From an uncultured Paracoccaceae bacterium (GTDB lineage: Bacteria > Pseudomonadota > Alphaproteobacteria > Rhodobacterales > Rhodobacteraceae): a stretch of DNA of 64,000 bases. Below, one piece after another: positions 7,312-16,146 of this stretch. The DNA lies in contig CANLNT010000001.1 of the NCBI GenBank assembly GCA_947492825.1, positions 1,240,001-1,304,000 on the forward strand, given 5' to 3'. The position numbers and the translations under genes were made by a program. The stretch's first letter is position 1; every line of letters begins with the position of its first letter. Below the pieces are notes generated by a model. That model did no database searches and had not been told where the DNA came from. It saw only the letters and a program-made list of their open reading frames with translations.

Positions 7312-8093
7312 CGTCAAAACAGGCGGCGAAACTGGCCGCAGCACTTTGCCTGATTGGCACGGCGACATGGGCAGACCCGCTTTTTGACAGCTCTGTCACG
7401 TCCAACGACATCGACTTCATCCACAGCGATGATCCCAGCGCCTTTCACTGCCTGACGGCCCTTGGCGCATCCCGGCAGGAAATGCCCGACAAGCGCAACG
7501 ATCAGCTTTTCGTGGATAACGTGCAGGCCTTCAGCGCCAGCTTTACCGATGGCACCACCATCGAAATCTGGACACATCCCGACCTTGGCGCCCGGGCCGA
7601 AACCGTCGCCCGGCAACTCACCGGTCCTTTGGGACGCCTCCCCAGTTTCATGCGCGGACGGCTGAACCACGTTGTGGTCCATGCCGGCGATGAAACCGCC
7701 TTTGAAGAGGCCGCGGGCGGGTTTTTCGTGGTCTATGATGCCAATATGGCCAAACGCATCGCCACCAACGATCTGGAAGAAACCGTCTTTCACGAAGCCA
7801 CCCATGTGACGCTTGATCCCACCTTCGGCAAATCCCGGCCTTGGGTCGCGGCGCAGCGGGGCGATGGTGTCTTTGTGACTGCCTATGCCGCTGCAAACCC
7901 GGAAAAAGAGGACGTGGCCGAAACAGCCCTGTTTGCCATGACCTATTTCCAGCATCCCGACCGGCTGCCTGATGATGTGCTTGATTGGCTGACGCAGAAC
8001 ATCCCCAATCGCCTTGCGGCTTTTGAAACCATGTTTGGTCCGGGCAAGTCGCTGCAGCGCCCGCCGCAAGACATGCCCACCTGTCCGGGCTAG
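7308..8093 (+). CDS. Secreted putative zinc metallopeptidase (HExxH)
   Basis: 261 residues. A signal peptide is visible at the N-terminus (KQAAKLAAALCLIGTATWA before DPLFD). HEATH at 162-166 is an HExxH zinc site and a downstream KEDVAETALF stretch near residue 200 could supply the third glutamate ligand, as in gluzincin-type peptidases with an ED.AE motif. I do not recognise a named family. ATG 7308 overlaps the previous stop as ATGA; GTG/ATG alternatives lie 9 bp upstream at 7299. The export signal places it in the periplasm or outside the cell. It is the last gene of the cysS operon and its stop overlaps the convergent MFS gene by 4 bp. Confidence 0.7.
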   Translation: MTSKQAAKLAAALCLIGTATWADPLFDSSVTSNDIDFIHSDDPSAFHCLTALGASRQEMPDKRNDQLFVDNVQAFSASFTDGTTIEIWTHPDLGARAETVARQLTGPLGRLPSFMRGRLNHVVVHAGDETAFEEAAGGFFVVYDANMAKRIATNDLEETVFHEATHVTLDPTFGKSRPWVAAQRGDGVFVTAYAAANPEKEDVAETALFAMTYFQHPDRLPDDVLDWLTQNIPNRLAAFETMFGPGKSLQRPPQDMPTCPG

Positions 8094-9310
8094 GCCGCTA
8101 CGCGGCTCCGGCGCACCAGCCAGATCAGCGACCCACCGGCCAGTACCAGAAACGGCACCATCGCGACATTTACCGCGTTCCAGCCCTCAACCGCCGTGCC
8201 GCCCGCACAATTCATCAACCCGCCAGAGGCGAGGCTGGCCACCGTGACCATGCCAAAGACGATCATGTCATTGACCCCTTGCAACCGTCCACGCTCTGCC
8301 GGGGAATGGGCGCTGGCCAGCATGGTGGTGGCACCGATGAAACCAAAGTTCCAGCCAAGCCCCAGCAGCACCAGTGCGATGTAGAAATTGGTCAACTCCA
8401 CGCCCTGCAAGGCAACAACGCCAGCGGCGGCCAGAATGACCAGCCCCAGCCCCATGATCCGCTCCACCCCGAAGCGAGCAATCAGATGGCCGGTGAAAAA
8501 AGATGGTGCGAACATCGCCAACACATGGCCCATCACCACGTTCGAGGCATCAGTGACACCATAGCCGCAGCCCACAACCGCCAGCGGGGTCGAGGTCATG
8601 ACAAGGTTCATCAACGCATAGCTTACCATCGCGCAGATCACCGCGACGGCAATGGGTGGCGTCGTCAGCAATTGCCCAATCGTGCGGCCCAGGTCATCAC
8701 CGGGTGCTGCCGCTGCAGGCTTTGGGATGCGCAGAAACACGAACAGCGCCATGCCGATCACATTCAGCACCATCGCCGCGAAATAGACCGGCAGATAGCG
8801 CATCACAGTGGCGTCCGGGTTGTTGAACGTCAGCAGGCTGACCAGCTGCGGCCCGATAATGGCAGAGACAAGCCCCCCCGCCAGCACATAGGAAATGGCC
8901 TTGGGCCGGAACGCGTCAGAGGCGGTGTCAGCCGCCGCGAAACGGAAAAAACCCTGTGCAGACATATAGATACCTGTCAGGTAAGAGCCCACGAGAAACA
9001 GCGCAAAACTACTGACAGTGATGGCGTAGGCCGAAATCGCCGATCCAATCAACCCGCCAAGGGCACCCACATAGAACCCCATCTGACGACCATAGCGCTG
9101 CATGAACGGGCTGAGCCATGGCGCGGTTGTCATTGACCCAAAAACGATAAGAGAGATGGGCAGCGTCGCAAAACAAGCCAGCGGCGACAATTGTTGCCCG
9201 GCCAACCCGCCCACCACGAAAATCATGGTGATCTGGCTGCCAAGCAGCGCTTGCGCTGCGACCAGCACAGCGACGTTGCGCCGGGCGAGAGTGTCGTTCA
9301 CATGTTCCAT
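8090..9310 (-). CDS. MFS transporter
   Basis: A 406-residue polytopic protein with about 12 hydrophobic segments and a cytoplasmic loop near residue 200, typical of the major facilitator superfamily. The QRYGRQMGFYVGALGG stretch resembles the loop 2-3 motif of drug and sugar efflux proteins. Substrate is unknown. ATG 9310 (MEHVNDTLARRN) is preferred to one 36 bp upstream because the first membrane helix starts soon after. It lies 42 bp downstream of cobB on the same strand, so transport linked to cobalamin intermediates or cobalt is possible but only positional. Confidence 0.85.
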   Translation of the reverse strand: MEHVNDTLARRNVAVLVAAQALLGSQITMIFVVGGLAGQQLSPLACFATLPISLIVFGSMTTAPWLSPFMQRYGRQMGFYVGALGGLIGSAISAYAITVSSFALFLVGSYLTGIYMSAQGFFRFAAADTASDAFRPKAISYVLAGGLVSAIIGPQLVSLLTFNNPDATVMRYLPVYFAAMVLNVIGMALFVFLRIPKPAAAAPGDDLGRTIGQLLTTPPIAVAVICAMVSYALMNLVMTSTPLAVVGCGYGVTDASNVVMGHVLAMFAPSFFTGHLIARFGVERIMGLGLVILAAAGVVALQGVELTNFYIALVLLGLGWNFGFIGATTMLASAHSPAERGRLQGVNDMIVFGMVTVASLASGGLMNCAGGTAVEGWNAVNVAMVPFLVLAGGSLIWLVRRSRVAA

Positions 9311-9352
9311 GGCGCCATCGGTATGCCTGTCTGCGCCAGGGTGCAACGGTCG

Positions 9353-10624
9353 TTATGTACCTGACACAATATGCGCAAATGACCCTGACACGCGCCCCTC
9401 TTGCAGTCCCATTGGCCCAAGGGCCGTGCCTTCTGCATCAAAGGCGTCAAAAAGGGGCGTGCCTTCGGCACGCAGCGTGGTGGCATAGTGGAACTCATGC
9501 GCCCTGAAGGCGGGTTGCGACTGCCCATGTTTGTGCAAGGTGCGATAGCCCAGATGCAGCTTGCGGGTGGCAAAGCTGGTGTCGAGCTTGAGCAGACCCG
9601 CCATCTTGTGGCGCACGCCATCAGCATCGGTCAGCGTCTCTCCCAAGGTCATGTATCCACCACATTCGCCATATATGTCAGTGGTTTGCGCGGCGTTCCT
9701 GAGGCTGGTCATAAAGGTCTGCGCCGCTGCCAGCCGGGCGGCATGCAGTTCTGGATAGCCGCCGGGCAGGATGATCCGGTCAGCCTTTGGGACAGGATCG
9801 TCAGCAAGCGGCGAGAAATAGCGCAGGTCAACACCCATATGGGCGTAAAGTGCCAGGTCATAGGCATAGCTGAACGAAAACGCCGCATCCCGCGCAATGG
9901 CCAGCGACTGCCCCTTGTGCAGCCCGCGAAACCTGTCGCTGTGCAGTGGGCTTTTGCCTTGGACCGGTCGGCCCAGCGCCAAGAGCGCCTCAAGGTCAAT
10001 CGAACTTGCCATTACATCTGCGGCGCGGTTCAGAAAATCCTCCAGATCGGACATTTCGCCTGCTTGCACCAACCCCAGATGCCGCGACGGGCGTGCAAGG
10101 TCTTGGTTGCGCATCACCGTGCCGATCACCGGGATGCCCGTTGGGGCCAGCGCGGTTTCCAGCATCCGCGCATGGCGTGCGGATCCGACCCGGTTCAGAA
10201 TGACACCTCCGATGGTGATTGCGGGGTCATGCGCGGCAAATCCCGCCACCAGCGGTGCAATGGATTGCGCCATGGATGCCGCATCGACGATCAGCACCAC
10301 GGGCAGGTCCAGAATGCGCGCAAGGTCCGCGGTCGCGCCTTTGCCATCCGGCGGCGCGCCGTCAAAAAGCCCCATGGCACCTTCGATCAACAGTGGCTCG
10401 GTGCCGGCGGCCGCGTCCTTGATCCGCGCGGGCGTCATTGCCCAGGCATCAAGGTTGAAACAGGGCGCGCCGCAGGCGGCGGCGTGAAACTGCGGATCAA
10501 TGTAGTCAGGACCTGATTTTGCCGCACGCACCGCCACGCCGCGTTGCGCCAGCGCGCGCAGCACACCCAGCGTGATCGTGGTCTTGCCAGAGCCAGAGGC
10601 CGGGGCGGCGAGGATCAGTGCCAC
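9353..10624 (-). CDS. cobB: Cobyrinate a,c-diamide synthase
   Basis: 423 residues, ATP- and glutamine-dependent amidation of cobyrinate (or its hydrogeno form) at side chains a and c. The N-terminal P-loop AAPASGSGKTT at residues 6-16 opens a dethiobiotin synthetase-like ATPase domain with KSGPDYIDPQFH and EGAMGLFDG. The C-terminal class I glutamine amidotransferase domain has the nucleophile in YGECGGYMTLGE and the terminal HEFHY segment. The start is GTG at 10624, where family members begin VALILAAP; the frame stays open upstream but that sequence is antisense to repeats and cobA. It sits downstream of cobA on the same strand. Confidence 0.92.
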   Translation of the reverse strand: MALILAAPASGSGKTTITLGVLRALAQRGVAVRAAKSGPDYIDPQFHAAACGAPCFNLDAWAMTPARIKDAAAGTEPLLIEGAMGLFDGAPPDGKGATADLARILDLPVVLIVDAASMAQSIAPLVAGFAAHDPAITIGGVILNRVGSARHARMLETALAPTGIPVIGTVMRNQDLARPSRHLGLVQAGEMSDLEDFLNRAADVMASSIDLEALLALGRPVQGKSPLHSDRFRGLHKGQSLAIARDAAFSFSYAYDLALYAHMGVDLRYFSPLADDPVPKADRIILPGGYPELHAARLAAAQTFMTSLRNAAQTTDIYGECGGYMTLGETLTDADGVRHKMAGLLKLDTSFATRKLHLGYRTLHKHGQSQPAFRAHEFHYATTLRAEGTPLFDAFDAEGTALGPMGLQEGRVSGSFAHIVSGT

Positions 10625-10632
10625 GGGCGCCC

Positions 10633-10726
10633 CAGAATTTTCAAAAATTCTGCGCCCCGCGGCAAACGGCAGTGCGGGGTGGAGGGGGTGGATGCCTCCG
10701 GCGGGGATATTTTTGGCCAGAAGAAG
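10633..10726. repeat. Second copy of composite extragenic element
   Basis: Between cobA and cobB lies CAGAATTTTCAAAAATTCTG (10633-10652), a nine-base perfect stem with a two-base loop, a GC-rich imperfect stem, and GGGGATATTTT followed by TGGCCAGAAGAAG (10714-10726), the same 13-mer found at 1597-1609. The hairpin lies just upstream of the cobB GTG start in the cobA-cobB transcript, so it could affect cobB expression or processing. Confidence 0.6.
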
Positions 10727-10745
10727 GGGGACGCGCGCATCAGCT

Positions 10746-11597
10746 TCAGGCGGATTCGGCCGGGCGGCCACGTCCCAAAGGGTCAAGGTTGCGCGGGGGT
10801 GCGCCCGCGGCCATGCCTTGCCAGTCCAGCACCTGCCGCATGAGCACCGACCGGCCCACGCAGATGATCGCAGGCGGGGCCATACCACTGGCCGCGATGT
10901 CATCAACGATGGTACCAAGCGTGGTTTCCAGCACCTGCTGATCTGCGGTTGTGGCGGTTGTGACAACGGCCACAGGTTCCGACAGGCTGCGCCCGGCGGC
11001 GATAAGTTTGGCGGTGATCTGGGCGATATGTTTCATCCCCATATAGATGACGATCACCTGCGATCCCTTTGAAATCGCATCCCAATTCAGCGATCCCGGT
11101 GTCATGCCCGATTGATCGTGGCCGGTCACAAAAGTCACCGACTGGTTCACATCGCGGTGCGTCACCGGGATGCCGGCATAAGCCAATCCGCCGATGCCTG
11201 CACTGATACCGGGGATGATCCGCACCGGCACATCATGCTGCACCAGCGTCTGCGCCTCTTCGCCGCCACGGCCAAAGACAAAGGGGTCACCGCCTTTCAG
11301 CCGCAGCACCCGCTTGCCCGCGCGCGCCAGATCCACCAGCCGCAGCGAGATATCGCGCTGCTTGGCCGAAGGCTTGCCGCCCCGCTTGCCGGCATAGATA
11401 TGCGTCGCTTGCGGCGCCCAATTCAGGATCGTCTCTTGCACCAGCGCGTCATAGATCACCACATCCGCCTGCCCAAGCGCGTTCAGCGCGTGCAGCGTCA
11501 GCAGCCCCGGATCACCGGGGCCTGCACCACACAGCCAGACCCAGCCGGGCTCCAGCTTGGGCCAATCGTGGCCGGGCAATGTTGGTGTACCTGTCAT
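10746..11597 (-). CDS. cobA: Uroporphyrinogen-III C-methyltransferase
   Basis: 283 residues of the tetrapyrrole methylase family, adding methyl groups from SAM at C2 and C7 of uroporphyrinogen III to make precorrin-2, the entry to cobalamin and siroheme. The motif VWLCGAGPGDPGLLTLHAL is the SAM-binding signature, VIYDALV follows, and RLKGGDPFVFGRGGEEA is the diagnostic second signature. ATG 11597 (MTGTPTL) gives a short N-terminal tail before the domain. It is divergent from cbiD with a 96-bp gap and upstream of cobB. Confidence 0.95.
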   Translation of the reverse strand: MTGTPTLPGHDWPKLEPGWVWLCGAGPGDPGLLTLHALNALGQADVVIYDALVQETILNWAPQATHIYAGKRGGKPSAKQRDISLRLVDLARAGKRVLRLKGGDPFVFGRGGEEAQTLVQHDVPVRIIPGISAGIGGLAYAGIPVTHRDVNQSVTFVTGHDQSGMTPGSLNWDAISKGSQVIVIYMGMKHIAQITAKLIAAGRSLSEPVAVVTTATTADQQVLETTLGTIVDDIAASGMAPPAIICVGRSVLMRQVLDWQGMAAGAPPRNLDPLGRGRPAESA

Positions 11598-11693
11598 GTG
11601 GTCGGTTATGCACCCATTCGCGGGCCGCGAAAAGCCATGTTGCGACACAGCTTTGGCGCTTGGCGGCATGTCTTGGCTTGCTATAGTCCGCGC

Positions 11694-12746
11694 ATGAGCC
11701 GCAAACCAACAGGTGAACTGCGCCGGGGCTGGACCACCGGCGCCTGTGCCACCGCCGCCACCAAGGCGGCGTTGTTGCGTTTGTGGGGCGGTGACTGGCC
11801 GCAGACCGTGACGATCACGCTGCCAAAGGGCGAGACTCCGACATTTGAAATTTCACACCGTGAGGCGGGCGCAGGCTGGGCCGAAGCGGGCATCATCAAG
11901 GACGCAGGGGATGATCCTGATGTAACCCACGGGGCGATGATCAAGGTGCGCGTCGCGGCCTCGTCCGGCGGCGTGGTGTTTCAGGCGGGCGAAGGTGTCG
12001 GCACCGTCACCAAAGCGGGCCTGCCCATTGCGGTCGGCGAAGCCGCGATCAACCCGGTGCCGCGCGCCATGATGGATGAGGTGGTGGCCGCACTTGCCGC
12101 CGACTTTGGCAAAGCACCCGATGTGACCCTCACGGTCAGCATCCCCGGCGGGGCGGACATCGCGCAAAAGACCTGGAACCCACGGCTGGGCATCACCGGC
12201 GGGTTGTCTATTTTGGGCACTACAGGCATTGTACGCCCGTTTTCCTGTGCCGCTTGGATCGCCTCGATCCATCGCGGGATTGATGTGGCGCGCGCCGACG
12301 GGCTGACTCATGTGGCGGGCTGCACCGGGGCCACCAGCGAACGGGTGGTGCAGGGGCTTTATGGGCTGCCCGATCATGCCATGCTGGATATGGGCGACTT
12401 TGCGGGCGGAATGATCAAATACCTGCGCCGTCACCCGGTCGGGCGGCTGACCATCGGCGGCGGCATCGGCAAGCTGACCAAACTGGCGCAGGGGGCCAGT
12501 GACCTACACTCCGGGCGCTCTCAGGTGGATTTCGCGCTGCTGGCCACATGGGTGGGCGACCCGCGTGTGGCTGATGCCAACACAGCACTTGAGGCCTATG
12601 AAATCGCAGGCGCGCCACTGGCGCAACAGGTGGCAACACGCGCAGCGCAAGCGGCCAAAGCGCTTTGTGACGGGCAGGGGCCCGAGACGCTCGATATCGT
12701 CCTGATCGACCGCGCGGGCACGATCATCGCGCAGGCCAGCGCATGA
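11694..12746 (+). CDS. cbiD: Cobalt-precorrin-5B C1-methyltransferase
   Basis: 350 residues. The start RRGWTTGACATAATKAAL is the CbiD hallmark, with ITGGLSILGTTGIVRPFS and the later TIGGGIGKLTKLAQGASDLHS also diagnostic. CbiD methylates C1 during ring contraction and was described in the anaerobic route, whereas the classical aerobic route uses CobF. Here it is joined by a 4-bp overlap to cobK, an aerobic-type name, so this genome probably uses CbiD for the C1 step. ATG 11694 begins the conserved region directly. Confidence 0.95.
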   Translation: MSRKPTGELRRGWTTGACATAATKAALLRLWGGDWPQTVTITLPKGETPTFEISHREAGAGWAEAGIIKDAGDDPDVTHGAMIKVRVAASSGGVVFQAGEGVGTVTKAGLPIAVGEAAINPVPRAMMDEVVAALAADFGKAPDVTLTVSIPGGADIAQKTWNPRLGITGGLSILGTTGIVRPFSCAAWIASIHRGIDVARADGLTHVAGCTGATSERVVQGLYGLPDHAMLDMGDFAGGMIKYLRRHPVGRLTIGGGIGKLTKLAQGASDLHSGRSQVDFALLATWVGDPRVADANTALEAYEIAGAPLAQQVATRAAQAAKALCDGQGPETLDIVLIDRAGTIIAQASA

Positions 12747-13468
12747 CGCTTTTGCTGCTTGCAGGCACCGGAGAGGCCAAGCGCATCGCCTCTGATCTGG
12801 CCGCTGCTGGGGTTGACGCCATTGCCTCGCTCGCCGGGGCAACCCGCGCGCCCGACGCACTGGATCTGCCGACGCGCATTGGCGGATTTGGCGGCGCGGA
12901 CGGGTTTGGGGACTACCTCGATCAACATCGGATCACCCGCGTGCTGGACGCCACGCACCCCTTTGCTGCGCGCATCTCGGAACGGACGGCACGGATCTGT
13001 GCGCTGCGCAACCTGCCATATGCCGCGTATTTGCGCCCGCCGTGGGAACCGGAACCGGGGGACAGATGGATTGCGCTCGACCAAGAAGATCAGGCCATAA
13101 GCCACATCCCCAAGGGCGACACCGTGTTTCTGGCGACCGGACGGCAAACGTTGCACCGCTTTGCCAACCTGACCGGACGGCGCGTGATCTGTCGCCAGAT
13201 CGACCCGCCCGATGGGCCGTTTCCCTTTGCGGGTGGCGACTTTCTGATCGGGCGTCCGCCCTTTTCGGTCGCGGATGAAGTGGCTCTGTTTCAAAAGCTG
13301 TCTGTGGATTGGCTAGTCGTCAAGAACGCGGGCGGGCAGGCGAGCCGGTCGAAACTCGACGCCGCACGCGAGCTGGGCATCCCGGTCCTGATGATCGAAC
13401 GGCCTGCGCCGCCGCCCGGCCTGATCCTGACAACCGTGGCAAAGGCTGTGGCATGGGCGCAGGCGTAG
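12743..13468 (+). CDS. cobK: Precorrin-6A reductase
   Basis: 241 residues, NAD(P)H-dependent reduction of precorrin-6A in corrin-ring synthesis. The N-terminal LLLLAGTGEAKRIASDL is the CobK/CbiJ dinucleotide-binding motif, VLDATHPFAARISE is the central signature and VVKNAGGQASRSKLDAARELGIPVLMIERP the C-terminal one. It overlaps cbiD by four bases (ATGA) and is overlapped by the glycosylase gene downstream. Other corrin-ring methylases (cobI, cobJ, cobL, cobM) are not in this window. Confidence 0.95.
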   Translation: MTLLLLAGTGEAKRIASDLAAAGVDAIASLAGATRAPDALDLPTRIGGFGGADGFGDYLDQHRITRVLDATHPFAARISERTARICALRNLPYAAYLRPPWEPEPGDRWIALDQEDQAISHIPKGDTVFLATGRQTLHRFANLTGRRVICRQIDPPDGPFPFAGGDFLIGRPPFSVADEVALFQKLSVDWLVVKNAGGQASRSKLDAARELGIPVLMIERPAPPPGLILTTVAKAVAWAQA

Positions 13469-14091
13469 GGCGCATCATTCAAACGGACGCCTGCGTGGCC
13501 GAAGGCGCTGCGTGGTTGGCCGCGCGTGACAGCCGTATCGCGCAGGCGCTGGATCAGGTCGGTACGTTGCCACTGCGGCGCAAGCCGGATGGATTTGACC
13601 AATTACTCAACGCCATTGTCGGCCAACAGGTCAGCGTCGCCTCGGCCAATGCGATCTGGGGGCGGCTGGTGGCTGCGGGCATGACCGACCCCGCCCGCAT
13701 CGCCGCCACCACACCCGAAGACCTGCGCGCGCTTGGTCTCAGCCAGCAAAAGGCGCGCTATGCCAAGGCACTAGCAGAGGCCCGCATCGACTATGTGGCT
13801 CTGCGCGACACACCTACGCCTGCCGTCATCAAAACCCTCACCGCCGTCACCGGCATTGGCACCTGGTCGGCAGAGGTTTACGCGATGTTCAGCCTTGGCC
13901 GCGCGGATGTCTTTGCCCCCGGCGATCTGGCCCTGCAAGAAGGCGCGCGCATGCTCTATGATCTGCCAGATAGACCAACCGACAAGGCCTTGCGCGCCAT
14001 GTCCGAAGACTGGTCGCCCTGGCGATCGGTTGCAGCGCGGCTCTTGTGGGCCTACTACGCTGATCAGAAGAAACGCGAGGGGATCAGATGA
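13453..14091 (+). CDS. DNA-3-methyladenine glycosylase II (AlkA-like)
   Basis: 212 residues of the HhH-GPD superfamily of base-excision DNA glycosylases. FDQLLNAIVGQQVSVASANAIW is the first conserved helix pair, ALGLSQQKARYAKALA the second, and VTGIGTWSAEVYAMFSLGRADVFAPGDLALQEG holds the helix-hairpin-helix and the catalytic aspartate in PGDLAL. It lacks the N-terminal TBP-like domain of E. coli AlkA, as many short homologues do. ATG 13453 overlaps the cobK end by 16 bp and the next gene overlaps by four bases, so it is translated from the cobalamin operon transcript. Confidence 0.9.
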   Translation: MGAGVGRIIQTDACVAEGAAWLAARDSRIAQALDQVGTLPLRRKPDGFDQLLNAIVGQQVSVASANAIWGRLVAAGMTDPARIAATTPEDLRALGLSQQKARYAKALAEARIDYVALRDTPTPAVIKTLTAVTGIGTWSAEVYAMFSLGRADVFAPGDLALQEGARMLYDLPDRPTDKALRAMSEDWSPWRSVAARLLWAYYADQKKREGIR

Positions 14092-14756
14092 CACGCGCAT
14101 TGCAGGCAGGCCGCACGGAACCGGTCTCTGGGGAAACACGCTCTGCGGTGATTTTCCTGCATGGCTACGGGGCCAATGGCGCTGACCTTCTGGGGCTGGC
14201 GGACCCTTTGGGCGAACATATGCCCGACACGCTGTTTCTGGCCCCCGATGCGCCAGAGGATTGCGCGGGCAGCCCGATGGGGTTCCAGTGGTTCCCGATC
14301 CCGTGGATTGACGGATCATCCGAAGAAGAGGCGCAAGCCGGTCAGCTCCGCGCTGCCGAAGACCTCAACGCCTTTCTTGATGGCGTTATGGTTGACGAAG
14401 ACCTGCTGCCCGAACAGGTCATGGTGCTGGGCTTCAGCCAAGGCAGCATGATGGCCCTGCACGTGCTGCCCCGGCGCGAAGACCCGGTCGCTGGCATCGT
14501 CGCGATTTCTGGCCGCCTGTTGCAGCCCGAACTCTTGGCGGATGAGGTCGTCTGCCGCCCGCCGGTCCTGCTGATCCACGGCGATCAGGATGACGTGGTG
14601 CCGCCGCAATCCATGCCGCAAGCCGCCGAATCCCTGCAAGGGGCGGGCTGGAAAGAGGTGTTCGGCCATGTCATGAAAGGTACCGGTCACGGCATTGCCC
14701 CCGATGGGTTGTCCGTGGCGCTGGCCTTCATGCGCGACCGTCTGGGGCTGGGTTAA
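14088..14756 (+). CDS. Alpha/beta hydrolase, carboxylesterase/phospholipase type
   Basis: 222 residues resembling bacterial carboxylesterase II and acyl-protein thioesterases (dienelactone hydrolase superfamily). AVIFLHGYGANGADLLGLA carries the oxyanion-hole HGYGA, the nucleophile serine sits in GFSQGSMM, the acid in HGDQDDVVPP and the histidine in GTGHGIAPDG. A cytosolic esterase on short-chain acyl esters is the likely activity; the natural substrate is unknown. ATG 14088 overlaps the glycosylase stop. Confidence 0.88.
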   Translation: MTRALQAGRTEPVSGETRSAVIFLHGYGANGADLLGLADPLGEHMPDTLFLAPDAPEDCAGSPMGFQWFPIPWIDGSSEEEAQAGQLRAAEDLNAFLDGVMVDEDLLPEQVMVLGFSQGSMMALHVLPRREDPVAGIVAISGRLLQPELLADEVVCRPPVLLIHGDQDDVVPPQSMPQAAESLQGAGWKEVFGHVMKGTGHGIAPDGLSVALAFMRDRLGLG

Positions 14757-14757
14757 G

Positions 14758-15984
14758 GTGTGGCGCGGGGTCATCCTCGCGCTGCTGATTGCCGCACCTG
14801 CGGCTGCACAAGACCGCGCGCCGGTTGAGGCGCAATTCCAGACCTGGCTGGAAGAGGTGATTTGGCCCGCCGCCGCCGCGCGAGGCGTGTCCCGCGCCAC
14901 GTTCGAGGCGACACTGGGCAATGTCACGCTGAACTGGGACCTGCCCAGTCTGGAACCACCCGGCTTTCCGCCCGCCGACACCGGCTTCAAACAGGCCGAG
15001 TTCCGCGCGCCCGCCCGCTATTTCAACGCCGACAACATCGCCGCCTCTGGTCGGATCGGGGCGCAGCTGGCGGCGCGACACGCTGGAACGTTGCGCGCGC
15101 TCGAAGACCGCTTCGGCGTGCCGGGCCATATCCTGCTTGCGATCTGGGGCCGCGAAAGCGGTTTTGGTCAGGTCGCGATCCGCGACAACCCGTTCCCGGT
15201 GCTGGCCACGCGCGGCTTTATGGGGGCGAACGCGGACTATTTCACCTCCGAGATACTGGCGCTGCTGGACATTGCCCAATCCGGTGTGGTGCCCCTTGCC
15301 GACCTGCGGTCCAGTTGGGCGGGCGCACTGGGGCAGCCGCAGATGATGCCCGGCAGCTATCTGGCCTATGCCGCTGACGGCAACGGCGATGGGCGCATCG
15401 ACATCTGGGGCTCTGCCGATGATACGCTGGCCTCCATTGCCAGCTTTCTATCGCTGCACGACTGGCAACCGGGCCGGGACTGGGGGTTCGAAGTCGTGCT
15501 GCCCGACACCCTGTCCTGCGGGCTGGAAGGCCCAGACAACCGCAAACCCATCGCCCAATGGGTGGCCGATGGGGTCACACGGCCCGGTGGCCGCGCCTTT
15601 CCGGCCCATGAGCTTCCAGGCGATGCCTCCTTGATGCTGCCGGCCGGGCGCAACGGGCCGGCCTTTCTGGTCACACCAAACTTTTATGTCCTCAAACGCT
15701 ACAACCCTTCTGATCTTTATGCGCTGTTCGTGGGCCATGTGGGCGACCGCATCGCTTATGGTGTCGGTGATTTCGCTGCACCCTGGGGCAACACCGACAG
15801 TCTGTTGCGCTCTGACGTGGCCCGTATCCAGAACGAACTGATTGCACTGGGCCATGACGTGGGCGGGGCGGACGGTCTGGTGGGCTACAAGACCCGGCGC
15901 GCCATAGGACGCTGGCAGACGGCCACAGGGCGCGATGCGACCTGTTTTCCCAGCCGCGCTATCCTTGCGGCACTCGCCCCGTGA
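14758..15984 (+). CDS. Lytic murein transglycosylase, MltB family
   Basis: 408 residues. A GTG at 14758, one base after the esterase stop, gives a signal peptide (WRGVILALLIAAPAAAQ). The catalytic domain has the AIWGRESGFGQ motif with the general-acid glutamate, followed by PVLATRGFMG, AGALGQPQMMPGSYLAYAAD and DIWGSADDTLASIASFL, all typical of MltB/SltB lytic transglycosylases that cleave the MurNAc-GlcNAc bond. A C-terminal peptidoglycan-binding domain (PG_binding_1, VARIQNELIALGHDVGGADG) occupies the last 65 residues. It acts in the periplasm on the cell wall. Confidence 0.9.
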   Translation: MWRGVILALLIAAPAAAQDRAPVEAQFQTWLEEVIWPAAAARGVSRATFEATLGNVTLNWDLPSLEPPGFPPADTGFKQAEFRAPARYFNADNIAASGRIGAQLAARHAGTLRALEDRFGVPGHILLAIWGRESGFGQVAIRDNPFPVLATRGFMGANADYFTSEILALLDIAQSGVVPLADLRSSWAGALGQPQMMPGSYLAYAADGNGDGRIDIWGSADDTLASIASFLSLHDWQPGRDWGFEVVLPDTLSCGLEGPDNRKPIAQWVADGVTRPGGRAFPAHELPGDASLMLPAGRNGPAFLVTPNFYVLKRYNPSDLYALFVGHVGDRIAYGVGDFAAPWGNTDSLLRSDVARIQNELIALGHDVGGADGLVGYKTRRAIGRWQTATGRDATCFPSRAILAALAP

Positions 15985-16046
15985 TCCGTCATAGGCCTGT
16001 CACATCGGCAGGCCAGACATGCGACACTAACAACTTCATTTAGCGT

Positions 16047-16074
16047 TTGCCCTTTGATTGACGCAAGATATAGT
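16047..16074 (+). promoter_or_regulatory. Candidate sigma-70 promoter for the HNH gene
   Basis: TTGCCC (16047-16052) and TATAGT (16069-16074) are separated by 16 bp, and the HNH gene starts 73 bp later. The upstream 15985-16046 region holds only an inverted repeat GGCCTG/CAGGCC that may end the transglycosylase transcript. This is a consensus match only. Confidence 0.35.
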
Positions 16075-16146
16075 TGACCCAAGCGGACCGAGCGGGGCTC
16101 CCGCTCTGAAACCGCAGCAGGCGACAGAGCGAGGATGTTTTGACCG

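Noticed and set aside
10625-10966. N-terminal extension of CobB to 10966
   Set aside because: The frame is open, but it crosses the extragenic repeat and the end of cobA; family members start at the VALILAAP P-loop strand.
11598-11693. A cobalamin riboswitch between cobA and cbiD
   Set aside because: The gap is under 100 bp and lacks the B12-box elements.
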